Below, one piece after another: positions 23,428-33,800 of a DNA stretch of 36,809 nucleotides (the first letter of the stretch is position 1; each line of letters opens with the position of its first letter). The stretch covers positions 1 to 36,809 of the forward strand of contig JAGWMU010000007.1 of assembly GCA_028873095.1 (NCBI GenBank), given 5' to 3'. The translations under genes and the position numbers were made by a program. Source of the DNA: Pseudomonadota bacterium (GTDB taxonomy: Bacteria > Pseudomonadota > Gammaproteobacteria > Xanthomonadales > Rhodanobacteraceae). The notes beneath the pieces were generated by a model. The model was not told the DNA's origin and did no database searches. It saw only the letters and a program-made list of their open reading frames with translations.

Positions 23428-26400
23428 GCGGCAGCCTCCTGCGCGCCGGCGAAGGCGTCGTCCAGCGCCTCGATCAGCGCGGCCGGCCAGCGCCGGCGCC
23501 ACACGCCGGCCCCTGGCGCCAGGCCCAGCGCGCGGACGAACAGGTACCAGCTTTCGCCAAGTTGGCGTTCGGCCGTATAGCCGTCCAGTCGCTGGCGCAG
23601 GTAGCGGTGCAGCGCCACGGTGTAGAGCAGGGCCTGCAGCGGGTAGTGGTGTCCGGCCATCGCCGCGTCGAGCGCTTCGCCGCGGTAGTCGCGCAGGTGC
23701 GCGCCCAGCCAGTTGGTCTTGTAGTCGAGTACGTGGAAGCGGCCGTCCCATTCCAGGATCAGGTCGGCGAAGCCGGTCAGCATGCCGTTGAGCGTGGTCG
23801 CGTCGAGGCTGGCCGGTACCGCGTCGGCCTGGCCGTGCGCGATGCACAGCGCCCGCAGCCGCGCCAGCGGCATCTGCCGCACCGGGAACTGGAATTCGAA
23901 TTCCACGATGCGCCGTTCGGCGGGGACGTCGATCAGCCGGAGGCCGTCGCCGAGGTCGGCCTGGCGCACGCGGTCGATCAGCCGGCCGACCCGTTCCAGC
24001 GCCTCGTCCGGCGGCAGGTTGCCGGCCTTGACCGCCTGCGCGGTGAGCTGGACCTGCAGCAGCGGGCGCTGTCCGGGCCAGACCGGACCGGGCCGGGCCA
24101 GTTCCAGCACGCGATGCACGGCATCACCGAAGCGCGGGCCGCGCAGCGGATACAGGGCCAGCAGGCGGCTGTCTTCGGCGGCGCTTTCGGTTTTCTCCGC
24201 CGCGAGCGCCGGCTCCGCCGTGCCGGTTTCGTCGGTGGTGTCGTCGTCGATCACTGCCAGCGCCGCCGCGTAGCGGGTCAGGCCGCTGAAGCTGTGCAGC
24301 CACTGGAACGGGCGCAAATCCGGCAGGGGGGCCTGCGTGGCGCGTGGCGAAGCGCTGTCGGCCGGCACCCGGCAACGCGTGAAGGCGTCGCCAGTGGGTG
24401 CCGACACGCGCATGCCGCCGAGCGCCTTGGTCATCGCGGCGAGCGAGGCCTCGCCCCGGACCAGGCCGAGTTCGCGCTGCGCCTGCGCGATCAGCTGATC
24501 GATCGCCGCCCACTCCCACGCATGGTCGTCCCCGCTCGGGCGGACGCCGCGATCGACCCAGTACACGTGCACCGCGTGCACCGCACGGGTCAGCGCGACG
24601 TAGAGCAGGCGCAGGCGCTCTTCGAGTTCTTCGCGGAAATGCCGGCCGCGGCGGCCGACGAAATCCGCCGAACCCAGGTCCACGCAGCGCCGGCCCGCAT
24701 CGTCGTGATAGCGCAGCAGCTTCGGCGAATGCGGGCCGGCGCGGTCGCTGATGCGCCACGCCAGCGGCAGGAACACGATCGGAAATTCCAGCCCCTTGCT
24801 GGCGTGGATGGTCAACAGCTGCACGCGGCGGGCATCGCTTTCGATGCGCAGCTGGCGCTCGTCGGCGGCGTCGCTGTCGCCGTCGCCGCCGTCGCGGCGC
24901 ATCTGCTGCAGCCAGGCGTGCAGTCCGTCCAGCCCCTGCCGCGCGCTTTCCTGCGCCGCCAGCAGCTCGCCCAGGTGACGCAGGTCGGTGAGCACGCGCT
25001 CGCCGTCGGGCAGCGCCAGCAGGGCGGTGGCGCGTGCGGCCAGCAGGTCGTCGACCAGCGCCAGCACGCCGCGGCCGCGCACCAGCGCGCGCCATGCCTC
25101 GAAGCGTTCCAGTTCGAGCTCGAACGCCGCGGGCCGGGCCTGCCAGGCGCTGAATTGATCCAGCGTCGCGCCGAGCAGGCGGGTGGCCAGCGCGCCGCGC
25201 ACGGCCTGGTCGTCGTCGGGGTGCAGCACGGCGCCGAGGATCAGTTCCAGCTCGCGCGCGACCTCGCCGGCAAACACGCTGCCGCGCCCGCTGCCGACGC
25301 AGGGCACGCCGCGCGCGATCAGCCGCGTGCGCAGCGCCACGATCTGCCGGTTGGTCGTCAGCAGCACCGCGACGTCGCCCGGCGTCACGCGCTTGCCGCC
25401 GATCCGCCGGCGCGGATCGTCGAGCAGTTCGGCGATGCGGTTGGCGCAGTCGTCCAGCGCCAGCGACTCCAGTTCGCGCAGTGCCTGCAGCGGCTTGCCG
25501 TCCGGCGCATCGCCGCGGAACGGATGGATCACCAGCGGCTGCGCGACGACCGCGCCATCGACGGTGTAGGGCTTCCGGTCCGCCTTGGCGGCGGGTTCCA
25601 CCGGCCGGTAGCGGATCTGCGGATGGCCGAAGCCGCCCTCGGTATGGCCGTACCAGGCGTTCAGCGCCTCGACCAGCGCGCGGCTGGAGCGGTGGTTGCT
25701 GCCCAGCGAGTAGCGCCGGTCGGCCTGCTCGGCGGCGCGCAGATAGGCGGCGATGTCGCCGCCGCGGAAGCTGTAGATCGCCTGCTTGGGGTCGCCGATC
25801 ATCACCAGCGTGCCGCGCTCGCGGTAGATCCGGTCGAAGATCGCGAACTGGCGCTGGTCGGTGTCCTGGAATTCGTCGATCAGGGCGACCGGAAAGGCTT
25901 CGAACAGCCGTCCGGCCAGCGTCTCGTCGCCCTGCTCGCCGCACAGGCGCCGGTGGACCGTGTCGATCAGCATGCCGTAGGTGAACACGCGGCGCTGGCG
26001 CGCGCGGCGCGGCATTTCCTCGCGGCAGGTCTGCGCGGCCTCGGCCAGCACGGCGCCGCGGGTGAACAGGGTGCGCAGCCCGATCAGCGGGCGCAGCGCC
26101 TGCAGCGACTGGATCAGCGGATGCCCGGCCAGCGAGCCGGCGCGGGCGGCCGCCTCCTGGGCGGGCAATTTTTCCGGCTCGAAGACATCGCTGAGCGATC
26201 TGGCCAGCTGCGCCTCGTCGTTGTCGCGCAACGCCGGCACGATTTCGCGCAACCGGCTGCGCAATGCGGCGTTGGCCCGCTTGTAGAGCGTTGCGTCGTC
26301 GGCCAGCCGCTGCAGTTCGGCGATGTTTTCGTCGGTGCGCAGCATCGCGATCCGGCGTTCGAGCTCGGCCAGGCCGCCGGCCTCGATCCGCGCATCGCTG

Positions 26401-27017
26401 TTGTTGGCCAGGGCGCCCAGGTCGCGCAGCAGGCCTTCGGGGCCGTCGTCGAGCAGCAACGCGGCCTCGCGCGGGTCGACGTGGCCGCCCAGGTAGCGTC
26501 GCCGCCAGAAGTCCTCCACGCATTCGCGCTGCAGTTGCTGTTCGTCGAGGAGCTTGTCGCCGGCGAACGCGGCGCCGCTTTCCAGCGGGTAGTCGCGCTG
26601 GATGCGCTGGCACAGCGCGTGGATGGTCGAGACCGGCGCGCGATCCAGGTCGGTGCGCGCCAGCTGGATCTTGCGCAGCGCGTGGCGGGCACCGTCCGCG
26701 TCGGGGCACAGCGCGGCCAGGTAGTCTTGCAGCGAGTTCTCCGCGTCGGCCGGCGCGCAGGCGGCCGGCGCGAGCAGCCAGCGTTCGGCCTCGAGCAGGC
26801 GCCGGCGCAGGCGTTCGCGCAGTTCCTGGGCGGCGGCATCGGTGAAGGTGGTCACCAGGATCTGCTCCACCCGCAGCCCGCGCTCCAGCAGCAGGCGCAG
26901 GTAGATCAGGCCGATGTTCCAGGTCTTGCCGGTGCCGGCGCTGGCCTCGATCAGGATGCGGCCGTCCAGCGGCATGCGGCGCCAGTCGAGCGGCGGCAGG
27001 GCGGACGGGGTGTTCAT
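23424..27017 (-). CDS. recB: Exodeoxyribonuclease V subunit RecB
   Basis: A 1197-residue UvrD-like helicase-nuclease, the 3'-5' motor and nuclease of RecBCD. The start at 27017 (MNTPSALPPLDW) overlaps the recC stop (ATGA at 27014-27017). Motifs: EASAGTGKTW (Walker A, Lys31), TFTDAAAQELRERLRRRLL (Ia), IDEFQDTDQRQFAIFDRIY (II), MIGDPKQAIYSFRGGDIAAY (III), LTIHASKGLEFPIVF (V), RLLYVALTRAVHAVHVYWV (VI). The C-terminal nuclease domain has LILEWDGRFHVLDYKTNWLG, with Asp1098 and Lys1100 in the catalytic DYK motif. Length is typical. It degrades duplex ends and loads RecA at Chi-type sites in relatives. It needs RecC and RecD, encoded either side. Confidence 0.95.
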   Translation of the reverse strand: MNTPSALPPLDWRRMPLDGRILIEASAGTGKTWNIGLIYLRLLLERGLRVEQILVTTFTDAAAQELRERLRRRLLEAERWLLAPAACAPADAENSLQDYLAALCPDADGARHALRKIQLARTDLDRAPVSTIHALCQRIQRDYPLESGAAFAGDKLLDEQQLQRECVEDFWRRRYLGGHVDPREAALLLDDGPEGLLRDLGALANNSDARIEAGGLAELERRIAMLRTDENIAELQRLADDATLYKRANAALRSRLREIVPALRDNDEAQLARSLSDVFEPEKLPAQEAAARAGSLAGHPLIQSLQALRPLIGLRTLFTRGAVLAEAAQTCREEMPRRARQRRVFTYGMLIDTVHRRLCGEQGDETLAGRLFEAFPVALIDEFQDTDQRQFAIFDRIYRERGTLVMIGDPKQAIYSFRGGDIAAYLRAAEQADRRYSLGSNHRSSRALVEALNAWYGHTEGGFGHPQIRYRPVEPAAKADRKPYTVDGAVVAQPLVIHPFRGDAPDGKPLQALRELESLALDDCANRIAELLDDPRRRIGGKRVTPGDVAVLLTTNRQIVALRTRLIARGVPCVGSGRGSVFAGEVARELELILGAVLHPDDDQAVRGALATRLLGATLDQFSAWQARPAAFELELERFEAWRALVRGRGVLALVDDLLAARATALLALPDGERVLTDLRHLGELLAAQESARQGLDGLHAWLQQMRRDGGDGDSDAADERQLRIESDARRVQLLTIHASKGLEFPIVFLPLAWRISDRAGPHSPKLLRYHDDAGRRCVDLGSADFVGRRGRHFREELEERLRLLYVALTRAVHAVHVYWVDRGVRPSGDDHAWEWAAIDQLIAQAQRELGLVRGEASLAAMTKALGGMRVSAPTGDAFTRCRVPADSASPRATQAPLPDLRPFQWLHSFSGLTRYAAALAVIDDDTTDETGTAEPALAAEKTESAAEDSRLLALYPLRGPRFGDAVHRVLELARPGPVWPGQRPLLQVQLTAQAVKAGNLPPDEALERVGRLIDRVRQADLGDGLRLIDVPAERRIVEFEFQFPVRQMPLARLRALCIAHGQADAVPASLDATTLNGMLTGFADLILEWDGRFHVLDYKTNWLGAHLRDYRGEALDAAMAGHHYPLQALLYTVALHRYLRQRLDGYTAERQLGESWYLFVRALGLAPGAGVWRRRWPAALIEALDDAFAGAQEAAA

Positions 27018-30000
27018 GGGCGGAATTCCTCGGGCAGCTTCAGCAGCATCGTGCGCTGCGGGTCGAGCACGTCGCAGACCAGTCCGGTGGCGGCCACGAA
27101 GGCGTGGTGCGCGGGGCTGGCGAGGTCGAACAGGTCCAGCCCGCGGCTGAGCAGCGCCGCATAGCCGGGGGCGTAATCGCGCTCGCCGACGTGGCTGGCG
27201 CCGTCGCCATTCCATGCGGCGGCGGCCCTCGCAAGGCGCTGGTCCGGAGCGGCCGTGGCATAGGCCTGCGCGGTGCGCGCAAAGAACAGCAGCGGCTGCT
27301 GCACGGCGGCCTGGTACGCCGCGATCAGGCGGCGCAGCCCGCGGCGCAGTTGCGCGGCGTCCTGCGCCCGCACGGGATCGAGCAGGCCGGCGCCGCGGGC
27401 CGGGCCGGCGTTGGGCGCCGGCTCCAGACAGGCGACGTGCACGGCGTCGTCCCGGGTCAAGCGCAAGGCGGCCCAGTCGATGTAGAGCGCCAGGATTTCC
27501 TTGAGCCCGGCGGCGCGCGCGGGCTGGGCGTCGAACAGCAGCAGGCCGCCGTCGGCGGCGCGGAACACCCGGTCGACCACGCCGCCCAGGCGCAGGCCGT
27601 CGCCGAGATCCAGCTCGATCGCCTGCGCCAGCGGTTGCGCGATGCCGTCGGCGAACAGCGGTCGCGCGCCGGCGAGCAGGCCTTGCAGCGAGTCGCGCAG
27701 CTGCGCATAGGCCTCGGCGCCGATCGCGCCGCCGGCCAGCATGCCCGAGCGCGCCAGCCACGCCGGCGGTTCGGCGGGCAGCTCGTCGATGCCGGCGGCG
27801 AGCGCGTCGCCGAGCAGCCGGCGATCGATGCGATCGATCCGTTCGAGCCGGGCCTCCAGCGGTTCGCGATCGGGCGGGATGGCCTGGTCCAGCGCCTGCA
27901 GGCTGATGCCATGGCCGTGCAGCAAGGCAGCCCTGGCCGGGTCGCGCCAGTAGCGCCTGAGTGCGCCGAGCGGGATTTCGCCGCTCGCCACGGGCATGGC
28001 TTTCGGCGTGCCGGCCGAGCCGAGGAAACAGGGAGCGTCGACGCCGGACGGCGCGGCGAGGAACGCCGGGTCGTACGAGAACAGGCGCGGATCGTGCCGC
28101 GGCTGGCCGTGCGCGTCGCGCTCGTAATAGCGCGCGTCGAAGGGTTGCAGCGGATGGCGGACGCACCACGGCCGGTCGATTTTGTCGTCGTCGGCCCGGT
28201 CGTCGTCGGCGATGCCGTGCTGCTCGTCGAGGAACTGCAGCAGCTCGGCCAGCGGCGCGGCCGGGTTGCGCCGCTGGCCGTCGCGCACGCCTTCGCCGAC
28301 GTAGCTGATGTGCAGCGTGTCGCGCGCCGACATCATCGCCTCCAGGAACAGGTAGCGGTCCTCGCTGCGGGTGTCGCGGTCGCCGTGGCGCGGCTGGCCG
28401 AGGATGCGGTTGAGGCCGGCGTCGTTGCCGGGGCGCGGAAACTCGCCCTCGTTCATGCCGAGCAGGGCGACCACGCGGAACGGGATCGAGCGCTGCGGCA
28501 CCAGTCCGCAGAAGGTCACCCCGCCGAGCAGGAACGGTTGCCGCTCCGGCACCGCGTCGAGCGCGCCGCGCACCGCTTCGCGCACCACGCTCCACGGCAG
28601 CGGCATCGCGATGCCGGCCTCGGCGGCCTGGCCGCCGAGGCCGGCGGCGAGCCGGCGCAGCGCGTCGAGCGCCTGGTTCTCGGCATCGTCGCGCGGGTCG
28701 GCGAGGAACAGCGCGTCGATCAGCGCCAGCAGCCATTCGCTCCATGCGGCGAGCGGTCGCGCGGTGGCGAATTCGCCGCGCGCCCGGCGCAGTTCGCCGA
28801 GCAGGCGGTCGAGCTGGCCCAGCGCCTCGACCGCGCCGCCGGAAACCCCGTCCAGCGGCAGGATGCCGTCGAGCAAGGGATCGCCGCTCTCGCCGCCGGC
28901 GATCAGCCCGGCGTAGATGCGGTCGAAACCGAATTGCCAGGAATTCGCGTCGATCGCCGCCGCGCCGACCGCGGCCTTCATGTCGGCATCCAGCCCCCAG
29001 GCCACGCGGGCGCGGCGCAGCCAGCGTTCCAGCGCGTCGCGGCCGTCGGGGTCGATCGCGAAGCGGCGCGCCACCGCGGGCACGTCGAGGAAATCCAGCA
29101 CCTCGCTGACGGTGAAGCGGCTTTCGGCCAGATCCGGCACCTGCGCGAACGCGCTGATCAGCGGATGCGCGCGCGACAGCCCGACGTCGGCCAGATGCCA
29201 GGGGATGTGCCGCGGGTCGGCGCGGTAGTGCGCCGGTTCGCCGAACACGGCCGCCAGGTACGGCGCATAGGCGCCGATGTCCGGCGCCATCACCACGATG
29301 TCGCGATGCTGCAGCGCGGGGTCGTCGGCGAGGCAGCGCAGCAGGCTGTTCTTCAACACCTCCAGTTCGCGCAGGCGGGTGTGGCAGGCGTGCACGCGCA
29401 GGCTGGCGTCGCCGCGCAGGGCGGGCAGCAGGTCTTCGATGCGCGCGCCTTTTTCGCATCGTTCGCGGGTCGCCGCGCCGACCAGCGCCGGTTGCAGGCA
29501 GCGGATGCTCGATTGCAGCCGGGCCAGCAGCGAGGCGGCGTCCGTCGACGGTTCGGCTTCGTCGAGCGGATCGCGCTCGTCGGTGGTGTCGCATTCGTCG
29601 AGGGTGATGCAGAAGTCCTGCGCGATGCGCCCCAGCGCCACCAGCAGCGGGTGGCCGATCTCGTAGTACAGCGCCTGCGGGTCGTCGGTCTGCGCCAGCT
29701 GGGCGCGCCGGCTGCGCAGGTCCGACCAGTATTCGCGGCAGGGATCGGGAAAATACAGATGCACCGGCGTGTGCCGCACGGTGGCCTGCAGTGCTAGCAG
29801 CACGTCGGGCGGCAGGTGGCTGACGCCGAACACATGCAGCGGCGCCCCGGCGGGCTCGCCCTGCGCGACCAGCGCGTCGAGCATCGCGGCGCTGCGCTGC
29901 GCGCGGTGCGGACGATCGACGGCGGCCTGCACCCGCTGCCACAGCGTGGCCTGCCAGTCGTGCCGGTGGCGGCCGGGGTGCTGTTCCCAGTCGAGGATCC

Positions 30001-30460
30001 AGTCCGGCCGATAGATCAGGTACTGGGTATACACGGCGGCCAGGTGCCCGGCCAGCTGAAAGCTGCGCCGCGGCGCGTCGTCGCCGGCCAGGTAGCGGCC
30101 GATCTGCGGCGCGTCCAGCGTGGGCAGCGCCTGCAGCAGGCGCCAGCGCAGCACTTCTTGCCGCCAGACGCCGCCGACCAGCGCCTGGTCGCCGAGCACG
30201 CAGCGGGCGGTGCGCTCGAACCACTGCCACGGCAGGATCATCTCGACGTTGGCGGCGATGCCGTGGCCGCCGCGCGGGCCGCTGCGCTGCGCGAGACGGC
30301 CGAGCAGCCAGCGCTGCAGGCCCGGATGCGCCACCACCACGGTTTGCGCCGCCAGCGGGTTGGCCGGCCGCCGTGTCTGCAGTTGCAGCGCCAGCGCATC
30401 GGCCAGCCACTCGGTGCGGCTGGCGCGATGGACGATCAGTCCGCCTGGGGTTTCCTTCAT
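27014..30460 (-). CDS. recC: Exodeoxyribonuclease V subunit RecC
   Basis: A 1148-residue RecC, the Chi-recognition and scaffold subunit. The N-terminal HRASRTEWLADALA (about 10-24) and VVAHPGLQRWLLGRLAQR are family signatures, as are the later AANVEMILPWQW and FGVSHLPPDVLLAL. The conserved GETFCGLVPQRSIPFRVV-like block appears as GGVTFCGLVPQRSIPFRVV, and MSARDTLHISYVG follows. The start at 30460 (MKETPGGLIVHRAS) matches RecC N-termini; the frame is open further upstream but has no RBS-supported start there. It is the first gene of recC-recB-recD, each joined by ATGA overlaps, so expression of all three should be coupled. Confidence 0.94.
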   Translation of the reverse strand: MKETPGGLIVHRASRTEWLADALALQLQTRRPANPLAAQTVVVAHPGLQRWLLGRLAQRSGPRGGHGIAANVEMILPWQWFERTARCVLGDQALVGGVWRQEVLRWRLLQALPTLDAPQIGRYLAGDDAPRRSFQLAGHLAAVYTQYLIYRPDWILDWEQHPGRHRHDWQATLWQRVQAAVDRPHRAQRSAAMLDALVAQGEPAGAPLHVFGVSHLPPDVLLALQATVRHTPVHLYFPDPCREYWSDLRSRRAQLAQTDDPQALYYEIGHPLLVALGRIAQDFCITLDECDTTDERDPLDEAEPSTDAASLLARLQSSIRCLQPALVGAATRERCEKGARIEDLLPALRGDASLRVHACHTRLRELEVLKNSLLRCLADDPALQHRDIVVMAPDIGAYAPYLAAVFGEPAHYRADPRHIPWHLADVGLSRAHPLISAFAQVPDLAESRFTVSEVLDFLDVPAVARRFAIDPDGRDALERWLRRARVAWGLDADMKAAVGAAAIDANSWQFGFDRIYAGLIAGGESGDPLLDGILPLDGVSGGAVEALGQLDRLLGELRRARGEFATARPLAAWSEWLLALIDALFLADPRDDAENQALDALRRLAAGLGGQAAEAGIAMPLPWSVVREAVRGALDAVPERQPFLLGGVTFCGLVPQRSIPFRVVALLGMNEGEFPRPGNDAGLNRILGQPRHGDRDTRSEDRYLFLEAMMSARDTLHISYVGEGVRDGQRRNPAAPLAELLQFLDEQHGIADDDRADDDKIDRPWCVRHPLQPFDARYYERDAHGQPRHDPRLFSYDPAFLAAPSGVDAPCFLGSAGTPKAMPVASGEIPLGALRRYWRDPARAALLHGHGISLQALDQAIPPDREPLEARLERIDRIDRRLLGDALAAGIDELPAEPPAWLARSGMLAGGAIGAEAYAQLRDSLQGLLAGARPLFADGIAQPLAQAIELDLGDGLRLGGVVDRVFRAADGGLLLFDAQPARAAGLKEILALYIDWAALRLTRDDAVHVACLEPAPNAGPARGAGLLDPVRAQDAAQLRRGLRRLIAAYQAAVQQPLLFFARTAQAYATAAPDQRLARAAAAWNGDGASHVGERDYAPGYAALLSRGLDLFDLASPAHHAFVAATGLVCDVLDPQRTMLLKLPEEFRP

Positions 30461-30849
30461 TCGTTGCCGCCCTGGATAGCTCGATGCCACATGCCGTACA
30501 GCATACCGAGGCACCGTCGCGCGGCCTGAGATTATCGGCGGAAGGCATGCCGGACGGTGCTGCGGCGATGGTCCGGACTGGCAAAAAAAGCGCAGGTTTC
30601 GACGGTGGCGGCCGATAACCGGGACGAGACGGCGGCGGCAAGGACCCGCCGCGGCAGGACCGGCCCCGGGCGTGCCTGCTGGCTCGTTTCTTGCTGTCTT
30701 GATCAGTGTCAGGGGACTTGCCAAAAGCAGGGCTTCGTGCGCTGATTGCAGCCGCCTGCTTGTCGCGGCCGCGCGTGCGGGCTGCGCAACTCGAATCACG
30801 GCCGCGCTTGGCGGGGCCGGTCCATCTGGGGAGCAAACCTGGAGTAGGG
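30461..30849. other. 389-base divergent intergenic region
   Basis: Lies between recC (minus) and the GGDEF/EAL gene (plus) and should hold both promoters. On the minus strand TATGCT (about 30504-30499) is a possible -10 for recC, without a clear -35. The plus-strand part has no obvious promoter. I see no hidden gene, RNA or repeat. Confidence 0.4.
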
Positions 30850-33800
30850 ATGGAAAGTCGGGAACAGGCACGAGGTGAGTTCCGCGAACGCTTCTACCAG
30901 AGCGTGGCGGAGACCTTGACGCTGCTTCACGCGGAGCCCGGCCACGACTGTCGACAGGCGCTGCACCGGGTCGCCCGGATTCTTGCCGTCACCATGGATC
31001 TGCCGCTGGTCTGGGTCGGGCGGCGCGAGTCGGGCCGTTCGGCGCTGGAGATCATGGCGGCTGGCCCCGCCGCCGAATACATGGCGTCGTTGCAGCTCAG
31101 CAACGATGAGCGCGAGGAAGGCGGGTGCGGTCCGGCGGGAATCGTGCTGCGCCAGGGAACCGCCCGGTTGACGCCGGTCGACGCGCCGGAGTTCGCGCCA
31201 TGGCGGGAGGCCGCCCGGCGTTACGGCTTCGGCGCCATCATCGTGGCGGCGTCGAACACCGCCGATGGCGGCCAGCTGGAGCTGGCCGCCTATTCGCGCG
31301 ATGGCGGTCCGGCCCTGGGCGACGAGTTGCTCGACTGGGCGCAGCGGCTGGTCGACGAACTTGCCCGGTTCTGGGACGACCAGGCGCTGCTCGATCGCGA
31401 TCTGCGGCTGAGCCGTTATCGCGACGCACAGCGGGCGATCCAGCGGGCGCTGCTGGAGCAGCCCGACCCGGAGGCGGTTTGCCGCACGCTGGCCCATGCG
31501 CTGGTGGGCGTGGCCGGCGCGGCTGCGGTCGATGTGTTCGTCGTCGATGGCGAGCGGCTGCGCCGCGTCGCCCTGGTCGGCACCATGGCCGAGGCGATGG
31601 GCGTGCTGCCCGATCCCCCGCTGCACTGCGACGGGCCGTCGATCCCGGCGCCCACGCTGTGCTTCATGCAGGGAACGCCGATCATCCGCAGCCACCCGGC
31701 GGCGCATCCGGAGGTGGTCAGTGCCTGGCGCACGGCGCCCCTGGCGCAGATGGGCGCCATCGGCTGCTGGCCGGTCTTTTCGTCGTTGCCCGGCGCGATC
31801 GCGTCGACGCGCGTGCCGGCCGCGGTGTTCGTGGTCGTCACCGCCGAAGCGGATGCCTTCGACGCGGAAATGTGCCGGCTGCTGGACGAGATCGCGGACG
31901 CCGCCGGCCTCGCCCTGAGACAGCACAGCGACCGTCGCGCCCTGCTCGAGGAACAGGCGCGCCAGACCCATCTCGCGTTGCATGATGCGCTGACCAACCT
32001 GCCCAATCGCCGGGCGCTGGACAAGCACCTCGAAGGCGCCCTCGCCAGGGCGCAGCGGCACCAGCGCATGGTCGCCGTCGGCATGCTGTATCTGGATGAC
32101 CTCAAGCCGATCAACGATCGCTATGGCCATGCCGGGGGCGATCGCATCCTGGTGCAGGTGGCGGCACGTTTGCGCGACGCGCTGCGCTCGGACGACTACG
32201 TGGCCCGGCTGGGCGGCGACGAGTTCGTGCTGGTGCTGGAGGATCTCGAGTCCACGGAAGACCTGGACGTCCTGCTGGCGCGCGTCTGGCAGGGCTTGCG
32301 GCAGCCGCTGCTGGTCGACGAAGCGAAGCTGCAGATATCGGCAAGCCTGGGCGTGGCCCTGTTCCCGATCCATGCCCAGGCGAACGGCGAGCAGTTGCTC
32401 CGGCGCGCCGACCAGGCGATGTACCTGGTCAAGGCGCAAAAGCGGCATCGCGCCCGGTGGTGGTCGCTGCCGTCGTCGCCGGGCGACGCGGCGGGGACCG
32501 CGGATGCGCATGGCGGGTACGAACATCCGCCGTATGGCGAGGCGGCCGCGGAGCTGCTCCGGCCCTGGAGCAGGGCGCTGGAAAGCCAGCTGCCGAGCCT
32601 GGTGGAAGGCTACTACGTCGATCTGCTGACCCACGAAGGCGCCGCGAATCTTCTCCGCGCGCTGACCGTCGACGACGTGGCCGCGGTCAAGCGCCGCCTG
32701 TCGTGGCACCTGCGGTTGCTGCTGAGTCCCGATCTCGATGCGGACACCCATCATGCCCGCGCCCTCCAGTCCGGTTTTTTCTACGCGGCGTGCGGCCTGG
32801 AAGAGGTGTGGCTGCTGGAGGGGGTCGAGCGGCTGCGCGACCTGTTCAGCGTGGTGCTGGCTTCCGATGCGCACCGCGACCTGCGGCCGTTGAACATCGT
32901 GCTGCAGCGCATTGCGCTGGAGCGGCAATGGCAGCTCGAGAGCATGCGCAAATTGCAGCGCCAGCGTGTCGCGCTGCTGGCCCGGCTCAACGCGCTGGCC
33001 TGGTCGGCGGAAGGCTATCTGGAGCTGATCCAGGGCGTGGTCGACATCCTGGCCTCGCACGACGAGATCATGGCCTGCGCGGTGGGGCGTCCCGAAACGT
33101 CGGGCCGCTTCACCTACGAGGCGGTCGCCGGCAAGCCCTTCACGGATTACCTGCGGGCGATGGAACTCGGCGAGACGGCGCCGGTCGGCGTCAAGGCGGA
33201 GGACCCGGAGGGCGGCGGTCCCAGCGGCCGCGCCTGGCGCACCGCGACGATCCAGCGGTGCGCCCACTTCGGCAGCGATCCGGCGATGCTGGGTTGGCGC
33301 GAGCTGGCCTTGCGGCTGGGGGTCGTTTCCGCCACCGCCATCCCGCTGTGCCCGTTGCCGCGCACGCCGGCCGTGGTGCTCAGCCTCTACAGCCGTTATG
33401 CGGGAGGATTCCAAAGCGAGGATCAGCAGGCGTTCGTCGAGCAGATCAAGGCGGTGCTGGATCTGGCGCTGGCGCGCATTGCGCCGCCCCGGCCGGGCAC
33501 CGAGCTGCTGCCGTTCTTCGTGCGCGAGCGCTGGCGCGCGATGGTCGCCACCGCCGCGGTCGAGATGCACTATCAGCCGGTGGTCAGGCTCGCCGACGGC
33601 CGCGTTGCCGAGCTGGAGGCGCTGGCGCGCCTGCGCGACCTGGACGGCAGCCTGCTGCCGCCGGGCCGGTTCCTGCCGGCGTTGAGCGAGGACGACCTGA
33701 TCGTGCTGTTCCGCGAAGGGCTCCTGCAGGCCGCGGCATGCCGCCAGACGCTGGAACAGGCGGGCTGCAAGCTGGACGTGTCGGTCAATGCGTCCGCCGG

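Noticed and set aside
21544-30460. Defence island centred on RecBCD
   Set aside because: Neighbours are pilus and c-di-GMP genes; no nuclease, CBASS, retron or restriction gene. RecBCD is housekeeping here.
23424-30836. recB frame continuing open upstream across recC, suggesting a giant fusion
   Set aside because: The upstream part is a shadow of recC in another frame; RecB has a clear ATGA-coupled start at 27017.
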